Source: Paulinella micropora (lineage: Eukaryota > Cercozoa > Imbricatea > Euglyphida). From it: a stretch of 64,000 nt of DNA. This document shows, in pieces, positions 38,059 to 48,310 of this stretch. Where the stretch lies: positions 1,634,961 through 1,698,960 of the forward strand of contig BJOX01000003.1 of NCBI GenBank assembly GCA_009731375.1, in the 5' to 3' direction. Positions within the stretch are counted from its first letter, which is position 1, and each line of letters begins with the position of its first letter. A program made the position numbers and the translations under genes. The notes under the pieces are model-generated. The model did not search any database. It was given only the letters and a program-made list of their open reading frames with translations, and was not told the origin of the DNA.

Positions 38059-38544
38059 CTCATTCATTTATCTTGCAACCCTGGACGAACGCCAACCTCA
38101 CTAGAATCACCACCTGCAGCCAGCAGCAGCAGCACCACCACCAACACCAGGTTTCGGCTCCACAATATCAAGCAGCACTCAGCAGCACCCAACAGCACCA
38201 GCACCAGGAGAAGTAGCATTAATGGCTGCAGCAACGTGGATGGTGTGGCTAAGAAAACAGGACAAAGATAAGTACGCGAAGAAGTACTAGTACTTAGTAG
38301 TTTTTTGGGCAACGACCACCACCAGCAGCGCCACCACCACCTGCAGCTGTCTGCACGTTCCACAACGCGCTCACTTCGCGGTCCTGCGAGATGGTGTGGC
38401 TAAGACAACCGGACAAAGATAAGTACGCGAAGAAGTAGTTTTGTGTGCAACGACCACCACCAGCAGCGCCAGCAGCATTGTCCATTATGATAAATAAGTG
38501 TAAAAATGAACTTCTTTTAACGTTGTGCTTCCGAAATCTGCTTT

Positions 38545-38860
38545 CCAAACTGCAGTCTATGGGGGCACCAAGGGTCTGTTTGGCTGGGTGTCACCGGGAA
38601 CGGCGGGGAAGGGGCCATTTCCCTGCAGCATTGAAAAAAAAAAAGAGTTTTTTTTCTTCCGAGGATGCTACTGTATACTAGCCTAAAACTGTTACTTTCA
38701 AAAATAATAGCGTATTACTAAAGCTGCCGAGTCTTTGTCATGTGCCTGTTCTCCTGAAAGGTGGGCCGTGATGGTTGGCGTCTTTGCGTATACATCGCGA
38801 CCACAATTTGATTCGTCTTGCAATTTGTGCAGGTGGCTTAGAAAGACACCGCAGTATGCA
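38545..38860 (+). promoter_or_regulatory. Conserved cassette upstream of MHASE exons
   Basis: CTTTCCAAACTGCAGT-TATGGGGGCACCAAGG, GGCTGGGTGTCACCGGGAA and CCTGAAAGGTGG occur in the same order here, at 39862-40177 and at 42418-42680, each time ahead of an exon starting ATGCATGCTTCCGAGG. Conservation outside coding sequence suggests a shared promoter or 5' UTR; recent duplication is the alternative. Confidence 0.5.
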
Positions 38861-38990
38861 TGCTTCCGAGGACAAAGGGTTACCAGCGGAAGCGACACCA
38901 GCGACACCTGCGGCATCAGCGGTTTCTGGTTTGCATTCGATATACGATGCGACTATAAGCTGCCTTTTTTGAATATATAGGTCAAGAAAC
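38856..38990 (+). CDS. First exon of an F-box-family paralogue (partial)
   Basis: ATG at 38856 begins MHASEDKGLPAEATPATPAA, the same start as exons at 40173, 40546 and 42683. A splice acceptor GAATATATAG leads into VKKRRNQDRHI (seen in full at 40298). It is truncated by the gap at 39009, and no F-box is visible in this copy. Confidence 0.5.
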
Positions 38991-39008
38991 GCCGAAACCA
39001 GGATCGCC

Positions 39009-39018
39009 NNNNNNNNNN
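39009..39018. other. Assembly gap (10 N)
   Basis: Separates two near-identical 1.3-kb copies. The left flank (GAAACCAGGATCGCC) is repeated at 40311-40325. Confidence 0.98.
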
Positions 39019-40325
39019 GTGGGCATGCATCCTGCTTCGAATATCCGTCGTAAGGTGATCAGCGGGAAAGAAACTTACCAGCTTGTGGAAGACGATTTCG
39101 TCCATGACCCCTCTGCAGAGAACAACATCATGAGCCAACGCGGGTTGCCAGCTGATATGAATTTTGAATCAGTACTTGAGTCCAAAACTACATGCAAGGC
39201 CACAACACTGCAAGTAGGGTCTGCAGCGACTGGAATGACGCAACCAGCTGAGCCACGACCTTCTAAGCATCGCGCTGCCATGTCCGCACCAGGAAACCTG
39301 GCCAAAAATGCAAACCTCACCAGACGAAAGAGAATAAAAGCCCGGTTTTCCATGAAAAAAGGTGCAAAGATGTAACTCATTCATTTATCTTGCAACCCTG
39401 GACGAACGCCAACCTCACTAGAATCACCACCTGCAGCCAGCAGCAGCAGCACCACCACCAACACCAGGTTTCGGCTCCACAATATCAAGCAGCACTCAGC
39501 AGCACCCAACAGCACCAGCACCAGGAGAAGTAGCATTAATGGCTGCAGCAACGTGGATGGTGTGGCTAAGAAAACAGGACAAAGATAAGTACGCGAAGAA
39601 GTACTAGTACTTAGTAGTTTTTTGGGCAACGACCACCACCAGCAGCGCCAGCACCACCTGCAGCTGTCTGCACGTTCCACAACGCGCTCACTTCGCGGTC
39701 CTGCGAGATGGTGTGGCTAAGACAACCGGACAAAGATAAGTACGCGAAGAAGTAGTTTTGTGTGCAACGACCACCACCAGCAGCGCCAGCAGCATTGTCC
39801 ATTATGATAAATAAGTGTAAAAATGAACTTCTTTTAACGTTGTGCTTCCGAAATCTGCTTTCCAAACTGCAGTCTATGGGGGCACCAAGGGTCTGTTTGG
39901 CTGGGTGTCACCGGGAACGGCGGGGAAGGGGCCATTTCCCTGCAGCATTGAAAAAAAAAAAGAGTTTTTTTTCTTCCGAGGATGCTACTGTATACTAGCC
40001 TAAAACTGTTACTTTCAAAAATAATAGCGTATTACTAAAGCTGCCGAGTCTTTGTCATGTGCCTGTTCTCCTGAAAGGTGGGCCGTGATGGTTGGCGTCT
40101 TTGCGTATACATCGCGACCACAATTTGATTCGTCTTGCAATTTGTGCAGGTGGCTTAGAAAGACACCGCAGTATGCATGCTTCCGAGGACAAAGGGTTAC
40201 CAGCGGAAGCGACACCAGCGACACCTGCGGCATCAGCGGTTTCTGGTTTGCATTCGATATACGATGCGACTATAAGCTGCCTTTTTTGAATATATAGGTC
40301 AAGAAACGCCGAAACCAGGATCGCC
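39019..40325. repeat. 1,317-bp tandem duplicate, copy 2
   Basis: Second copy of 37702-39008. It continues without a break into VKKRRNQDRHIILFCDDQRF (40298-40393), so this copy keeps the true downstream sequence. Confidence 0.9.
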
Positions 40326-40393
40326 ATATCATTCTTTTCTGCGACGATCAACGCTTCATGAATTTTTTCATAATTGGCGTCATCAAAAATTGA
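40173..40393 (+). CDS. F-box-family paralogue, short two-exon fragment
   Basis: Exon 1 begins at ATG 40173 with MHASEDKGLPAEATPATPAA. The second exon, after acceptor ATATATAG (40297), reads VKKRRNQDRHIILFCDDQRF and stops at TGA 40393. No F-box or LRR is seen, so it may be a truncated family member. Downstream is a short CAGCAGCACCAG tract. Confidence 0.45.
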
Positions 40394-40545
40394 CCGTCAG
40401 CAGCAGCACCAGCAGCGGCACCAGCACCAGCAGCAGCACCAGCACCAGCAGCAGCCGTGCATCAATGGTTGGCGTCTTTGCCTGTACATTGCGACTACAA
40501 GTTGATCGGTTTTTGTGATGTATGCAGGTGCCTGGAACCAGCATT

Positions 40546-42232
40546 ATGCATGCTTCCGAGAATAAAGGGCCACCACTGGAAGCGGTACCAGCGGCACCAG
40601 CGGCAGCGGCGCCAGCGATAGCGGCACCAGCACCGGCGGAGGAACCTGTGGAACCGCTCAAACCAGAAGTAGTATGTACACCCCACCTTGCTTAGGTACC
40701 TCTAAGATTCAAAGAATTTGTTACTTTGCAGATGAATCTACCACCTGAAATTCTGTCTGTATTGGCTGTTCAAGGTACCTTCACACAATAATGCACAAAA
40801 CTCACCGTTACTAGATTATGTTTATATAGCCCCACAACCGACGGAGCGGCGAGCTAGGGCAAAATTGTTTGCTTTTTTTCTTGAATGTGTAGGTCAAAAT
40901 ATACAAACACTAGGTTCTAAATATGGTTTCCGCATTATGCGGGTAACGCTGGATGAGTTTTTTGTACATTGGTGTTATGACAAAATGATCAGAAGCGCTA
41001 GCGACAGTATGAGCACAAGCAGCAGCATCAGCACCAGCGGTATCAGGATTAGCAACGCAATCACTAGCAGCAGCACCAGCAGCAGCACCAGCAGCAGCAC
41101 CAGCAGCAGCACCAGCAGCAGCACCAGCAGCAGCACCAGCAGCAGCACCAGCAGCAGCACCAGCAGCAGCACCAGCAGCAGCACCAGCAGCAGCACCAGC
41201 AGCAGCACCAGCAGCAGCACCAGCAGCAGCACCAGCAGCAGCACCAGCAGCAGCACCAGCAGCAGCACCAGCAGCAGCACCAGCAGCAGCACCAGCAGCA
41301 GCACCAGCAGCAGCACCAGCAGCAGCACCAGCAGCAGCACCAGCAGCAGCACCAGCAGCAGCACCAGCAGCAGCACCAGCAGCAGCACCAGCAGCAGCAC
41401 CAGCAGCAGCACCAGCAGCAGCACCAGCAGCAGCACCAGCAGCAGCACCAGCAGCAGCACCAGCAGCAGCACCAGCAGCAGCACCAGCAGCAGCACCAGC
41501 AGCAGCACCAGCAGCAGCGCTAACAAGTGCACTTGTAGCAGCGATAGACAAAACGAACTCCAACTTGACATATGCTGGCGGGAGATGAACCATGTCATTG
41601 TTCAGGAAGCTGTCAAAGTTTTGCAACCAGAAGCAATGCTTCTACTTCCTGTGTCAGCCGATGTCAACTGGACATTGATTGGAAAGCATCTTGATGATCA
41701 AAGGAAAGCCCGAAGCCGGGCGTCAATTTACGAAGCGCTGGTAGAAATCGACATGCAGAACCACCCAACAAGAAAGAGGAAAAGGGAAGAAAACGAGAAG
41801 CGTGTTGCAATCAAAATCACTGAATCGCTGAACGCTATGACCCTGGCAGACGTTGAAGCTTTACAAAAGCTCGACGATCAACAACAACGCAGGCTAAAGG
41901 CAGTTTATCTACTCACGGTGCAAACGACGCGAGGCAGTGTCATGAGTCCCGATGTGTTGCCTGCATTTTCAGACGCGATGACTACCAAGGAGTGGCTTGA
42001 TTTTTATGTCGCTGTTTTTCCTGCATGGACACCAGTAGTGCGATCCTACTGTTCCCAAGTCTTACCGGATCAAGTCCGCGAGCGAGATTTGGAAAAATGC
42101 GAACAAGCCTTACGGGCCCGGGGAGTATACGTCGGTGATTTGTTGCGACCACGACCGGAATTGGACCCATTTTTGGTGTCGCTGAAGCTCATAAACAAAT
42201 CAATATGTGAAATTATAGTGAGTTATTGCTGA
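40546..42232 (+). CDS. F-box-like protein with long (TSSS)n array
   Basis: Exon 1, 40546-40668, starts MHASENKGPPLEAVPAAPAA. Exon 2, 40732-40774, reads MNLPPEILSVLAVQ, the start of an F-box-like helix. Exon 3 begins at 40893, and phases match (0, then 1), giving GQNIQTLGSKYGFRIMRVTL. F-box proteins normally recruit substrates to SCF ubiquitin ligases. A 12-bp array (41064-41519) in frame adds about 38 Thr-Ser-Ser-Ser units. The frame then continues NELQLDICWREMNHVIVQEA, a basic RKRKREENEKR and helical segments to TGA 42232. A GTGAGT at 42218 could be a further donor. The F-box match is weak on its own and is supported by the paralogue at 42683. Confidence 0.6.
41064..41519 (+). repeat. 12-bp coding minisatellite (AGCAGCAGCACC)n
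   Basis: About 38 almost perfect 12-bp units. Because 12 is a multiple of three, all three plus frames stay open (TSSS, QQHQ or AAPA) and length change never shifts frame. The flanking protein frame selects TSSS. Confidence 0.95.
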
Positions 42233-42299
42233 ACAACGCCAGGGCCTACCCAGAGGGGACATGAAAAACAAATCAGAATCCCGCAGCAGGGCCACCATC

Positions 42300-42680
42300 A
42301 GCAGCAGCACCACCAACAGCAGTAGCACCACCACCTCTTAAAGGACTGTTTATTGTGACGAATAAAAGTAAATTGCAGCTCGGCAATACGCCCCTACGTG
42401 CGCATACGCAAATTGTTCTTTCCAAACTGCAGTTTATGGGGGGCACCAAGGAATTGTTTGGCTGGGTGTCACCGGGAATGGCGGGGAAGGGCTAGCCTAC
42501 AGCTACTACTTTTAGAATAGCTTATAGCTAACGCTGCAGTGTCTTTTGACATTTGCCTGTTTTCCTGAAAGGTGGGGCGTGATGGTTGACCTCTTTGCCC
42601 GTACGACCAAAAATTAGTTGATTTGTCTTGCAATCTGTGCAGGTGCAGGTGCCTGGAGAAAACAGCAGCACCACAACGCA
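42300..42680 (+). promoter_or_regulatory. Second member of the conserved upstream cassette
   Basis: Carries CTTTCCAAACTGCAGT, GGCTGGGTGTCACCGGGAAT and TTTTCCTGAAAGGTGG (42557-42572) in the same order as 38545-38860, followed by a TGCAG acceptor-like site before the MHASE exon. Confidence 0.5.
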
Positions 42681-42682
42681 TT

Positions 42683-43731
42683 ATGCATGCTTCCGAGGAT
42701 GAAGAGTCACCAGCGGAAGCGGCACCAGCTGCACCAGCGGCACCAGCGAAAGCGGCGTTAAGCCAGGCATCAACAAAAAGACAAAAGCGTGCTCACCAAG
42801 AACAATTAATTGGACTTTCTCACAGAGAGTTTCCCGAAGATCTTTTGGAAAAAATCTAGTCTTTCTTGGTCCCGGAGGAGCACCTAGCGCTGCAAGCGTT
42901 GTCGAGATACTTTTTCCACAGAAAAATTTCAAGAGTGCGAGCGTTAATATACCGAAGCCGGGTACTATTTCTGCACCTGTTGATTGCACAAACGGGCGAG
43001 ACCCCGACGGTCGCCTTGTGCGACGGTGGCAAGCAGGAAGCGGCGCGACCGGCCGACGGCCGTCGTCCTGGAGAAAGGCGTGGTCACGAAGCAAGAAAAC
43101 GGCTGTGGGAGGAAGCCAAAACAGCGAGCGATTTGATGATATGTCCCCACGGCCAAGGCATCAGCAAATTGCTCAAGGTTTTGTGGAATTGCAAGAGCAG
43201 ATCTGTATGTAAAGGGCATGAGGTCAAGTTGCTGGTTGGTTTGTTGCTGGTGGTGTTGCTGGTGGTGTTGGTATTGCTGGTTGTGACGTTGCTGGCGGTA
43301 TTGCTGGTGATGTTAACGTTGCCGGTGATTTTGCTGGTCGTGCTGTTGGTGCTGCAGCTGTTAGCAGAGAATAATTGCTTCCGGTGCCGGTGCAGTTGCT
43401 ACTGGTTGCAACATTGAATTTGGATTCTTGATGTAAAATGTATCAGGTCGCATGGCCGGAACTTGTGCGGTGCTGGAACACATGTTTTTGGCGCGGGCCA
43501 CTGTACGTCAACTACCAGACAGTCTGTGATGAATTTGCGACACCACCTCCAACACTACTTCTTGGAAAATATGCATACAAGTGGCAGTGGGAACAAATTA
43601 CCCTGGGCGTTGGATTTGTGGTGCTGTCGCTCTACGGAAAAACGCTAGAGCACGCAGATCTGGATGCGCATCAATTACTTGGTGTTGTGGATTGGACCCA
43701 CACAAAAGGCCGCTTGCTTTATATCTCTTGA
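42683..43731 (+). CDS. F-box protein with in-frame TAG inside the F-box
   Basis: ATG 42683: MHASEDEESPAEAAPAAPAA, then LIGLSHREFPEDLLEKI, a TAG (42857-42859), then in the same frame SFLVPEEHLALQALSRYFFH. Together they match the F-box pattern L-P-x-x-L-L-x-x-I-x-S-(F/Y)-L. The frame stays open to 43204, where GTATGT is a good donor. The next exon starts at 43447 after TGTATCAG in phase 0: VAWPELVRCWNTCFWRGPLY and YAYKWQWEQITLGVGFVVLS, ending at TGA 43731. The stop sits where families usually carry Leu, Lys or a similar residue; nonsense mutation, error or read-through are all possible. LRR-like exons follow downstream. Confidence 0.6.
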
Positions 43732-44700
43732 GGAACTACGGTTGGGATCATAACGTAGGTCAACAAGAGTCTATGTGGCATGAAAGAGAACGACCCTGGC
43801 TTAGGCTAACTGTAATGAATTATGCAAGCAGTTCCGTTTGCGATTTGGATTCGATCGGAGTCTGCCACGTCCCTAGGCTGTGGCTGATCGACCCCCAATT
43901 TTTGTTGCCATGTCTTCCTGCAATGGATAGTAGTTTAAGTGATTATGTTTCTGACTACTCGAAGTTCATACCCAAACACTGGAACTTACTGAGCCGCACT
44001 GATGTTCAGCTAGAGCATTCAATATATGAACTGTTGATAAAGGGCCAGATTGGATGCCCACACGGGGTTAGCAGGCACGGCACCAGCAACACCACCGGCA
44101 CCATCACCAGCAACAACATCAGCATCAACGCCAGCATCAGCAACCTTAACAACAGCGCCAGCAGCTCCATAAACGCCAGCAAGGTCGGAAACAAAATCAG
44201 GACCACCAGATCTAGAGCCACAAACAGCAACAGGCGTTTACGCACCGTTTACGTGCACCTTATTGACTGGAATGCATCGATCAAGAATTTCAAAGGCAGG
44301 TGGAGAACACCGACTTACTAGCCTTCAGCTTTAATTGGGAAAGATCGGGGAACGGTTTCGCTCGCAGAAAAGTTCGGCACTGGCGTGAAAGAAGCATAGA
44401 AGCAAGCAGTTCGGTTGCTTGCGTGTTGGCATTCGGCGAACCGCTTCGAAATGCAGCTGGAGGTTTGGAACGCACTCAGAAGCTCAATCTCAAATTGGTC
44501 GATGGCGTACGTATCAAGTTGGTCAATTTAGGAACTCTGGAGACAGTTAGCATCAATTGCAGACCTGGGACCATAGATGCTCGTATTTCGAGTTCCCAGC
44601 GATGCAAGCATGACGGCGTACATATTAAATTGTCCAATGGAGCACTAAACACTCTGGAGACACTTTTCCTCGAATGCAATCCTTGGACGGTACCTCAGCA
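43732..44700 (+). CDS. Downstream LRR-like coding segment (F-box/LRR continuation or separate)
   Basis: One frame through 43740-44060 reads YASSSVCDLDSIGVCHVPRL and YSKFIPKHWNLLSRTDVQLE. After a CAGCAC tract, 44300-44700 reads NTDLLAFSFNWERSGNGF, then two leucine-rich units, LKLVDGVRIKLVNLGTLETV and KLSNGALNTLETLFLECNPW. They fit the L-x-x-L-x-x-L pattern of LRRs found C-terminal to F-boxes in FBXL proteins. Joins to the exon ending at 43731 are not resolved. After 44700 the frame is His/Thr-rich repeat sequence. Confidence 0.45.
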
Positions 44701-45100
44701 ACGACCACCGCCAGCAGCGCCACCACCACCACACCACCACCATCACAGCAGCAGCACCACCACGAGCAGAAGCGCCACCACGACCAGCAGCATCACCACC
44801 AGCTGCAGCAGTACCAACACGTGCACCACCACCAGCAACACCTCCACCAGTACCAGAACCACCACCACGTAGGTAACAATTTGTTTGATCATCTCTGATT
44901 TCTCATGTACTAAGTATGTATATATATGCCATGCAGGGTTCGTAATCAACGCCAGCTTGCGCATGGCGTCGCGGCAAATAAGCACCACCAGCGGCACCAC
45001 CAGCAGCACCACCAGCAGCACCACTAGCAGCACCACCAGCAGCACCGCCAGCAGCACCACTAGCAGCACCACCAGCAGCACCACCAGCAGTACCAGCCAT
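44701..45100. repeat. CAC/CAG low complexity, (CACCAGCAG)n
   Basis: ACCACCAGCAGC repeats at 44700-44870 and 44985-45100 flank a short unique stretch containing TATATATGCC (44920-44929). No gene. Confidence 0.7.
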
Positions 45101-45104
45101 GACA

Positions 45105-45630
45105 AAAGAAGTGCCCACCAGCACCACCACCATATGCATGAGTACCAGAAGACGAGGAAACAATCACCAGCAGCACGAGCGTTTCCTGCATCACCAGCAT
45201 GAGCCAGCAGCATTGTGGACAATAGTCCGAAATAGCTCCAAACCGACTGATACCTTGAAGGAATTGTATTTCTGATTAAAAAAACAGATTGTGGAGGGGT
45301 TTTGCATCCCGGGCACCCCACTTGAGGGTGCCCAAAGTTTAACTGAGGGGGAGTTCTGTAAATCCACCCACTTGGAGTGGTCGAGCATAATAAGCAAAAT
45401 GTTGTGTTTTCCTGAAAGGTGGAATGAAAAGTTTTGGGTATGGTAAAAATGTTGCGCTTTTATGCCTTAGGCGTAGGATGAATACAGCCATAACCGCCAC
45501 CAACGAAATCACCACTGCTTAGGCAAAGTAACAAGTTTTGTATGTATGCTATGATTAGGTAATTGAAAGCCTTTGCTCATGAAGGTCCCAGGAGCGGCAA
45601 GATGCGGGTGTATCTGCGGCGGCTGCTGCT
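45105..45630. repeat. Tandem segment, copy 1 (family cassette variant)
   Basis: Shares with 46205-46445 and 46686-46980: GACAATAGTCCGAAATAGCT, a GGGCACCCCACTTGAGGGTGCCC hairpin, GAGTTCTGTAAATCC, TTTTCCTGAAAGGTGG (45408-45423), TATGCCTTAGGC and AAGGTCCCAGGAGCGGCAAG. It leads into coding sequence at 45630. Confidence 0.8.
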
Positions 45631-45633
45631 TGC

Positions 45634-46207
45634 ATGGCGATCTTGCACTTCAAGCAGAACAACGAGACCTTCGACGACTACGAGCACCCCAAGCAGCGGC
45701 ATCAGCGGAACATGGAGATCTTGCACTTCAAGCACAACAACGAGAACTTCGACGAGTACGAGCACCCCCAGCAGCGGCATCAGCAGAGCCAAGGGTGGGA
45801 GCACCACGACCGTCACCAAGACCAGTGCCACTTCCGCGACCAGATGAAGGCAAAGGAAAGGTGGGATTTTACACACTGTTTGGTTTTCCTTGTTTTCCGT
45901 TTTACAAACGCTGTTGAATTTTGTCTACCTGTTACAGGGGGTGATAAAACACACCAAAATGCATCGCGGTGCAAACAAGGGGGCGAGACGTGTCAAGCCA
46001 ACCAAGTGCTCAGGTCTGACCAAAGCAGGCGAGCCATGCACGAGATCAAAAAGGCTTGGCTGGTCTTACTGGGTTGATGGATGGCAGCCCGAATGGTGGT
46101 GCTTCCAACATGCCGACCAGAGCAACGCGGCACCAGCAACGGCATCCGCACCAGAAGCGGCACCACCGAAGCACAACCAGCAGCACCACCAGCAGCACCA
46201 GCCATGA
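45634..46207 (+). CDS. Small two-exon protein with a Cys/His mini-domain
   Basis: Exon 1 (45634-45860) contains a 66-bp tandem pair. One frame gives EILHFKHNNENFDEYEHPQQ twice; the alternative (GDLALQAQQRELRRVRAPPA) gives matching splice phase at GTGGGA (45861), so the frame is uncertain. Exon 2 starts at 45938 after TGTTACAG and reads VIKHTKMHRGANKGARRVKP, then KCSGLTKAGEPCTRSKRLGW and WWCFQHADQ, ending at TGA 46207. The arrangement C-x-G-x-T-x-x-G-x-x-C...W-x-C-x-x-H is a small zinc-binding motif found in many unrelated eukaryotic and viral proteins. Function unknown. Confidence 0.5.
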
Positions 46208-46645
46208 CAAAAGAAGTACTAGTGCCCACCAGCACCACCACCATGAGTACCAGAAGACGAGGAAACAATCACCAGCAGCATGAGCGTTGCCTGCATCACC
46301 ACTATTGTGGACAATAGTCCGAAATAGCTCCAAACCGACGGAATCCTTGAAGGAATTGTATTTGTGATTAAGATTGTGGAGGGGTCTTGCATCCCGGGCA
46401 CCCCACTTGAGGGTGCCCAAACTGAGGGCGAGTTCTGTAAATCCTTACCAAGGTATACCTTTCCCTACCAAGGTATACCTTGAATCACAGTAACATTGAG
46501 CCGAAGGCAATCCTTACAAAACGTTCTAACGGGGCTTAGTATTTACAGTACCATTCAAAAATTCAGTTCAGTTTCGGCAATGTGTGGATGTAGTGGATTT
46601 CCGAAATAATTTCTGAGTGGTACGGCAAATCCTCAAACTGAACCG

Positions 46646-46687
<42 letters not shown>

Positions 46688-46980
46688 AAACTGAGGGGGA
46701 GTTCTGTAAATCCACCCACTTGGAACGGTCGAGCATAATTAGCAAAATGTTGTGTTTTCCTGAAAGGTGGAATGAATTGTTTTGGTAAGGTAAAAATGTT
46801 GTGGTTTTATGCCTTAGGCCTAGGATGAATACCACCATAACCGCCACCAACACAAACTCACCAACGACATCACCACCGCTTAGGCAAAGTTTTGTATGTA
46901 AGCTATGATTAGGTAATTGAAAACCTTGGCTCATGAAGGTCCCAGGAGCGGCAAGATGCGGGTGCATCTGCGGCGGCTGT
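46208..46980. repeat. Tandem segment, copy 2, split by a 240-bp insertion
   Basis: Same landmarks as 45105-45630. A block at about 46444-46685 is extra: it has two CCAAGGTATACCTT palindromes (46446, 46470) and a (TC)n tail, and is bordered on both sides by AAACTGAGGGNGAGTTCTGT. CCTGAAAGGTGG is at 46757. Confidence 0.75.
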
Positions 46981-47048
46981 TTCACTCGTGTACAATAAAT
47001 TGGTGTGCCACGCTTTAGGTAAATGGAGGAATCCCACTCGGTGTTTGA

Positions 47049-47680
47049 TATTGCAGTTTGTGCCAACCCTCGCTGTCGTGGGTTGGAGTCTGATCCTACG
47101 CCAACACGCCGTCCCCTGGAGCTGGTTGCGTTCTCGACGCTTGACAAGGGGACGACCTTCCCAGCCGGATTTCCCATGCCAGCGCCGGGAACTCGCGTCC
47201 CGGAAGTCAAAAGAAATGCACCAGGAAAATTTCGTCATTGTGGAAACTGCCGGCTGGTGTACTACTGCTCAAATGACTGCCAGCGAATAGATTGGAAAAA
47301 TTACCAGCAAGAGTCGGCTCGGCGCAACCCTTTGGTATCGGAGGCTAGACGATTTATTGCAAAGTTACGGTCACCATATTTCAAGCATTCACTCCTTCAA
47401 CAAGAACTGCTGCCTTCTACACCCCTGGACGCACCTGGTCTACTGGCAGTTACCATTCCAGCATGTTTTATTGAACGCGGCGACGGGAAGTACAGAGATA
47501 GCAATGATATTAGTCTGCGCTTCTACCAAAGGAGTTTTGCAAGAGGCATCCGCTTTGTCACATGTAAGAAGCGGCATGCACTTGGCAGAGAAAAAGTATG
47601 CACAGCATCTGATGGAGTTGGCTAGCACTTACACGCTGGGGAAACCCTCCTGCCATCGATATCACTTGCTGGTTTGGTGA
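47049..47680 (+). CDS. MYND-type zinc finger protein
   Basis: The exon follows acceptor GATATTGCAG (47048). It reads VCANPRCRGLESDPTP, then KFRHCGNCRLVYYCSNDCQR and IDWKNYQQESAR. C-x4-C, C-x2-C and Y-C-S-x2-C-Q-x2-W are MYND landmarks, but the final H-x3-C pair is missing. MYND fingers bind proline-rich partners, often in transcription regulation. The same frame stops at 47625 (IRFVTCKKRHALGREK). From about 47450 another frame (FQHVLLNAATGSTEIAMILV, then LSHVRSGMHLAEKKYAQHLM) looks more like helical Sel1/TPR repeats, which often follow MYND, and ends at 47680. A frameshift or an unrecognised splice is likely. Confidence 0.6.
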
Positions 47681-47779
47681 ATGTTCCGGTTGTAGTAATA
47701 TTCCCAGCCAAAAAGAACTGTAACTGCTTACCTTCTGATATGCTTATATTACCAGCGTATCCTATGTCATACGGGTGCA

Positions 47780-48310
47780 GGGAGCTCCCAGAACCTGCAC
47801 GTGCACCAGCAGCAGCGCAAGCAGCAGCACTAGCAGCAGCAGCAGCACCAGCAGTAGCACTAGTCACAGCACCAACAGAACCAGTACCAGCAGCAGCAAC
47901 ACTACACCACAAGCACCAGCACCGGCAGCAGCAGCACCAGCAGCAGTACCACCAGCAGTACCACCAGCAGCAGAACCAACGGCAGCACAAGCAGGACCAG
48001 TACCAGCAGCAGCAACACAGTGACTACCACCACCAGCAGCACCACCACCAATACCAGGAGCTTCACAAGCGGGAGCTCCACAGGCAGCAGCTCCACAGGC
48101 GACCGATGCTTGTGTCGCAGTGTACTGACGATTGAAACCCTTGCCAACAGAAAACCAGAGAATCGCATTACGCAAGCATACGCCGCGTATAAAAAGACAG
48201 GAAGAAAGCAGCAGCAGAAACAGTAGCAGCACCACCAGCAGCACCACCAGCAGCGGCACCAGCAGCAGCAGCAGCAGCACCACCACCAGCAGCACCAGCC
48301 ATGACACGTG
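47780..48310. repeat. CAGCAG/CACCAG low-complexity region
   Basis: Irregular GCAGCAGCACC repeats with duplicated stretches. Open frames are repeat-derived. Confidence 0.75.

Larger units (their letters stand above)
37702..39008. repeat. 1,317-bp tandem duplicate, copy 1 (likely assembly artefact)
   Basis: Identical to 39019-40325 apart from about one base (CCACCACC against CAGCACC near 38331/39648). It is separated from copy 2 only by ten N. It contains the 3' end of the preceding gene, a CAG/CAC region, the family cassette and one MHASEDKG exon. Confidence 0.9.

Noticed and set aside
41064-41519. Minus-strand Ala/Gly or Leu/Val repeat protein over the 12-bp array
   Set aside because: Open only because the unit is a multiple of three. 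The flanking unique sequence codes sensibly on the plus strand with matching splice phases.
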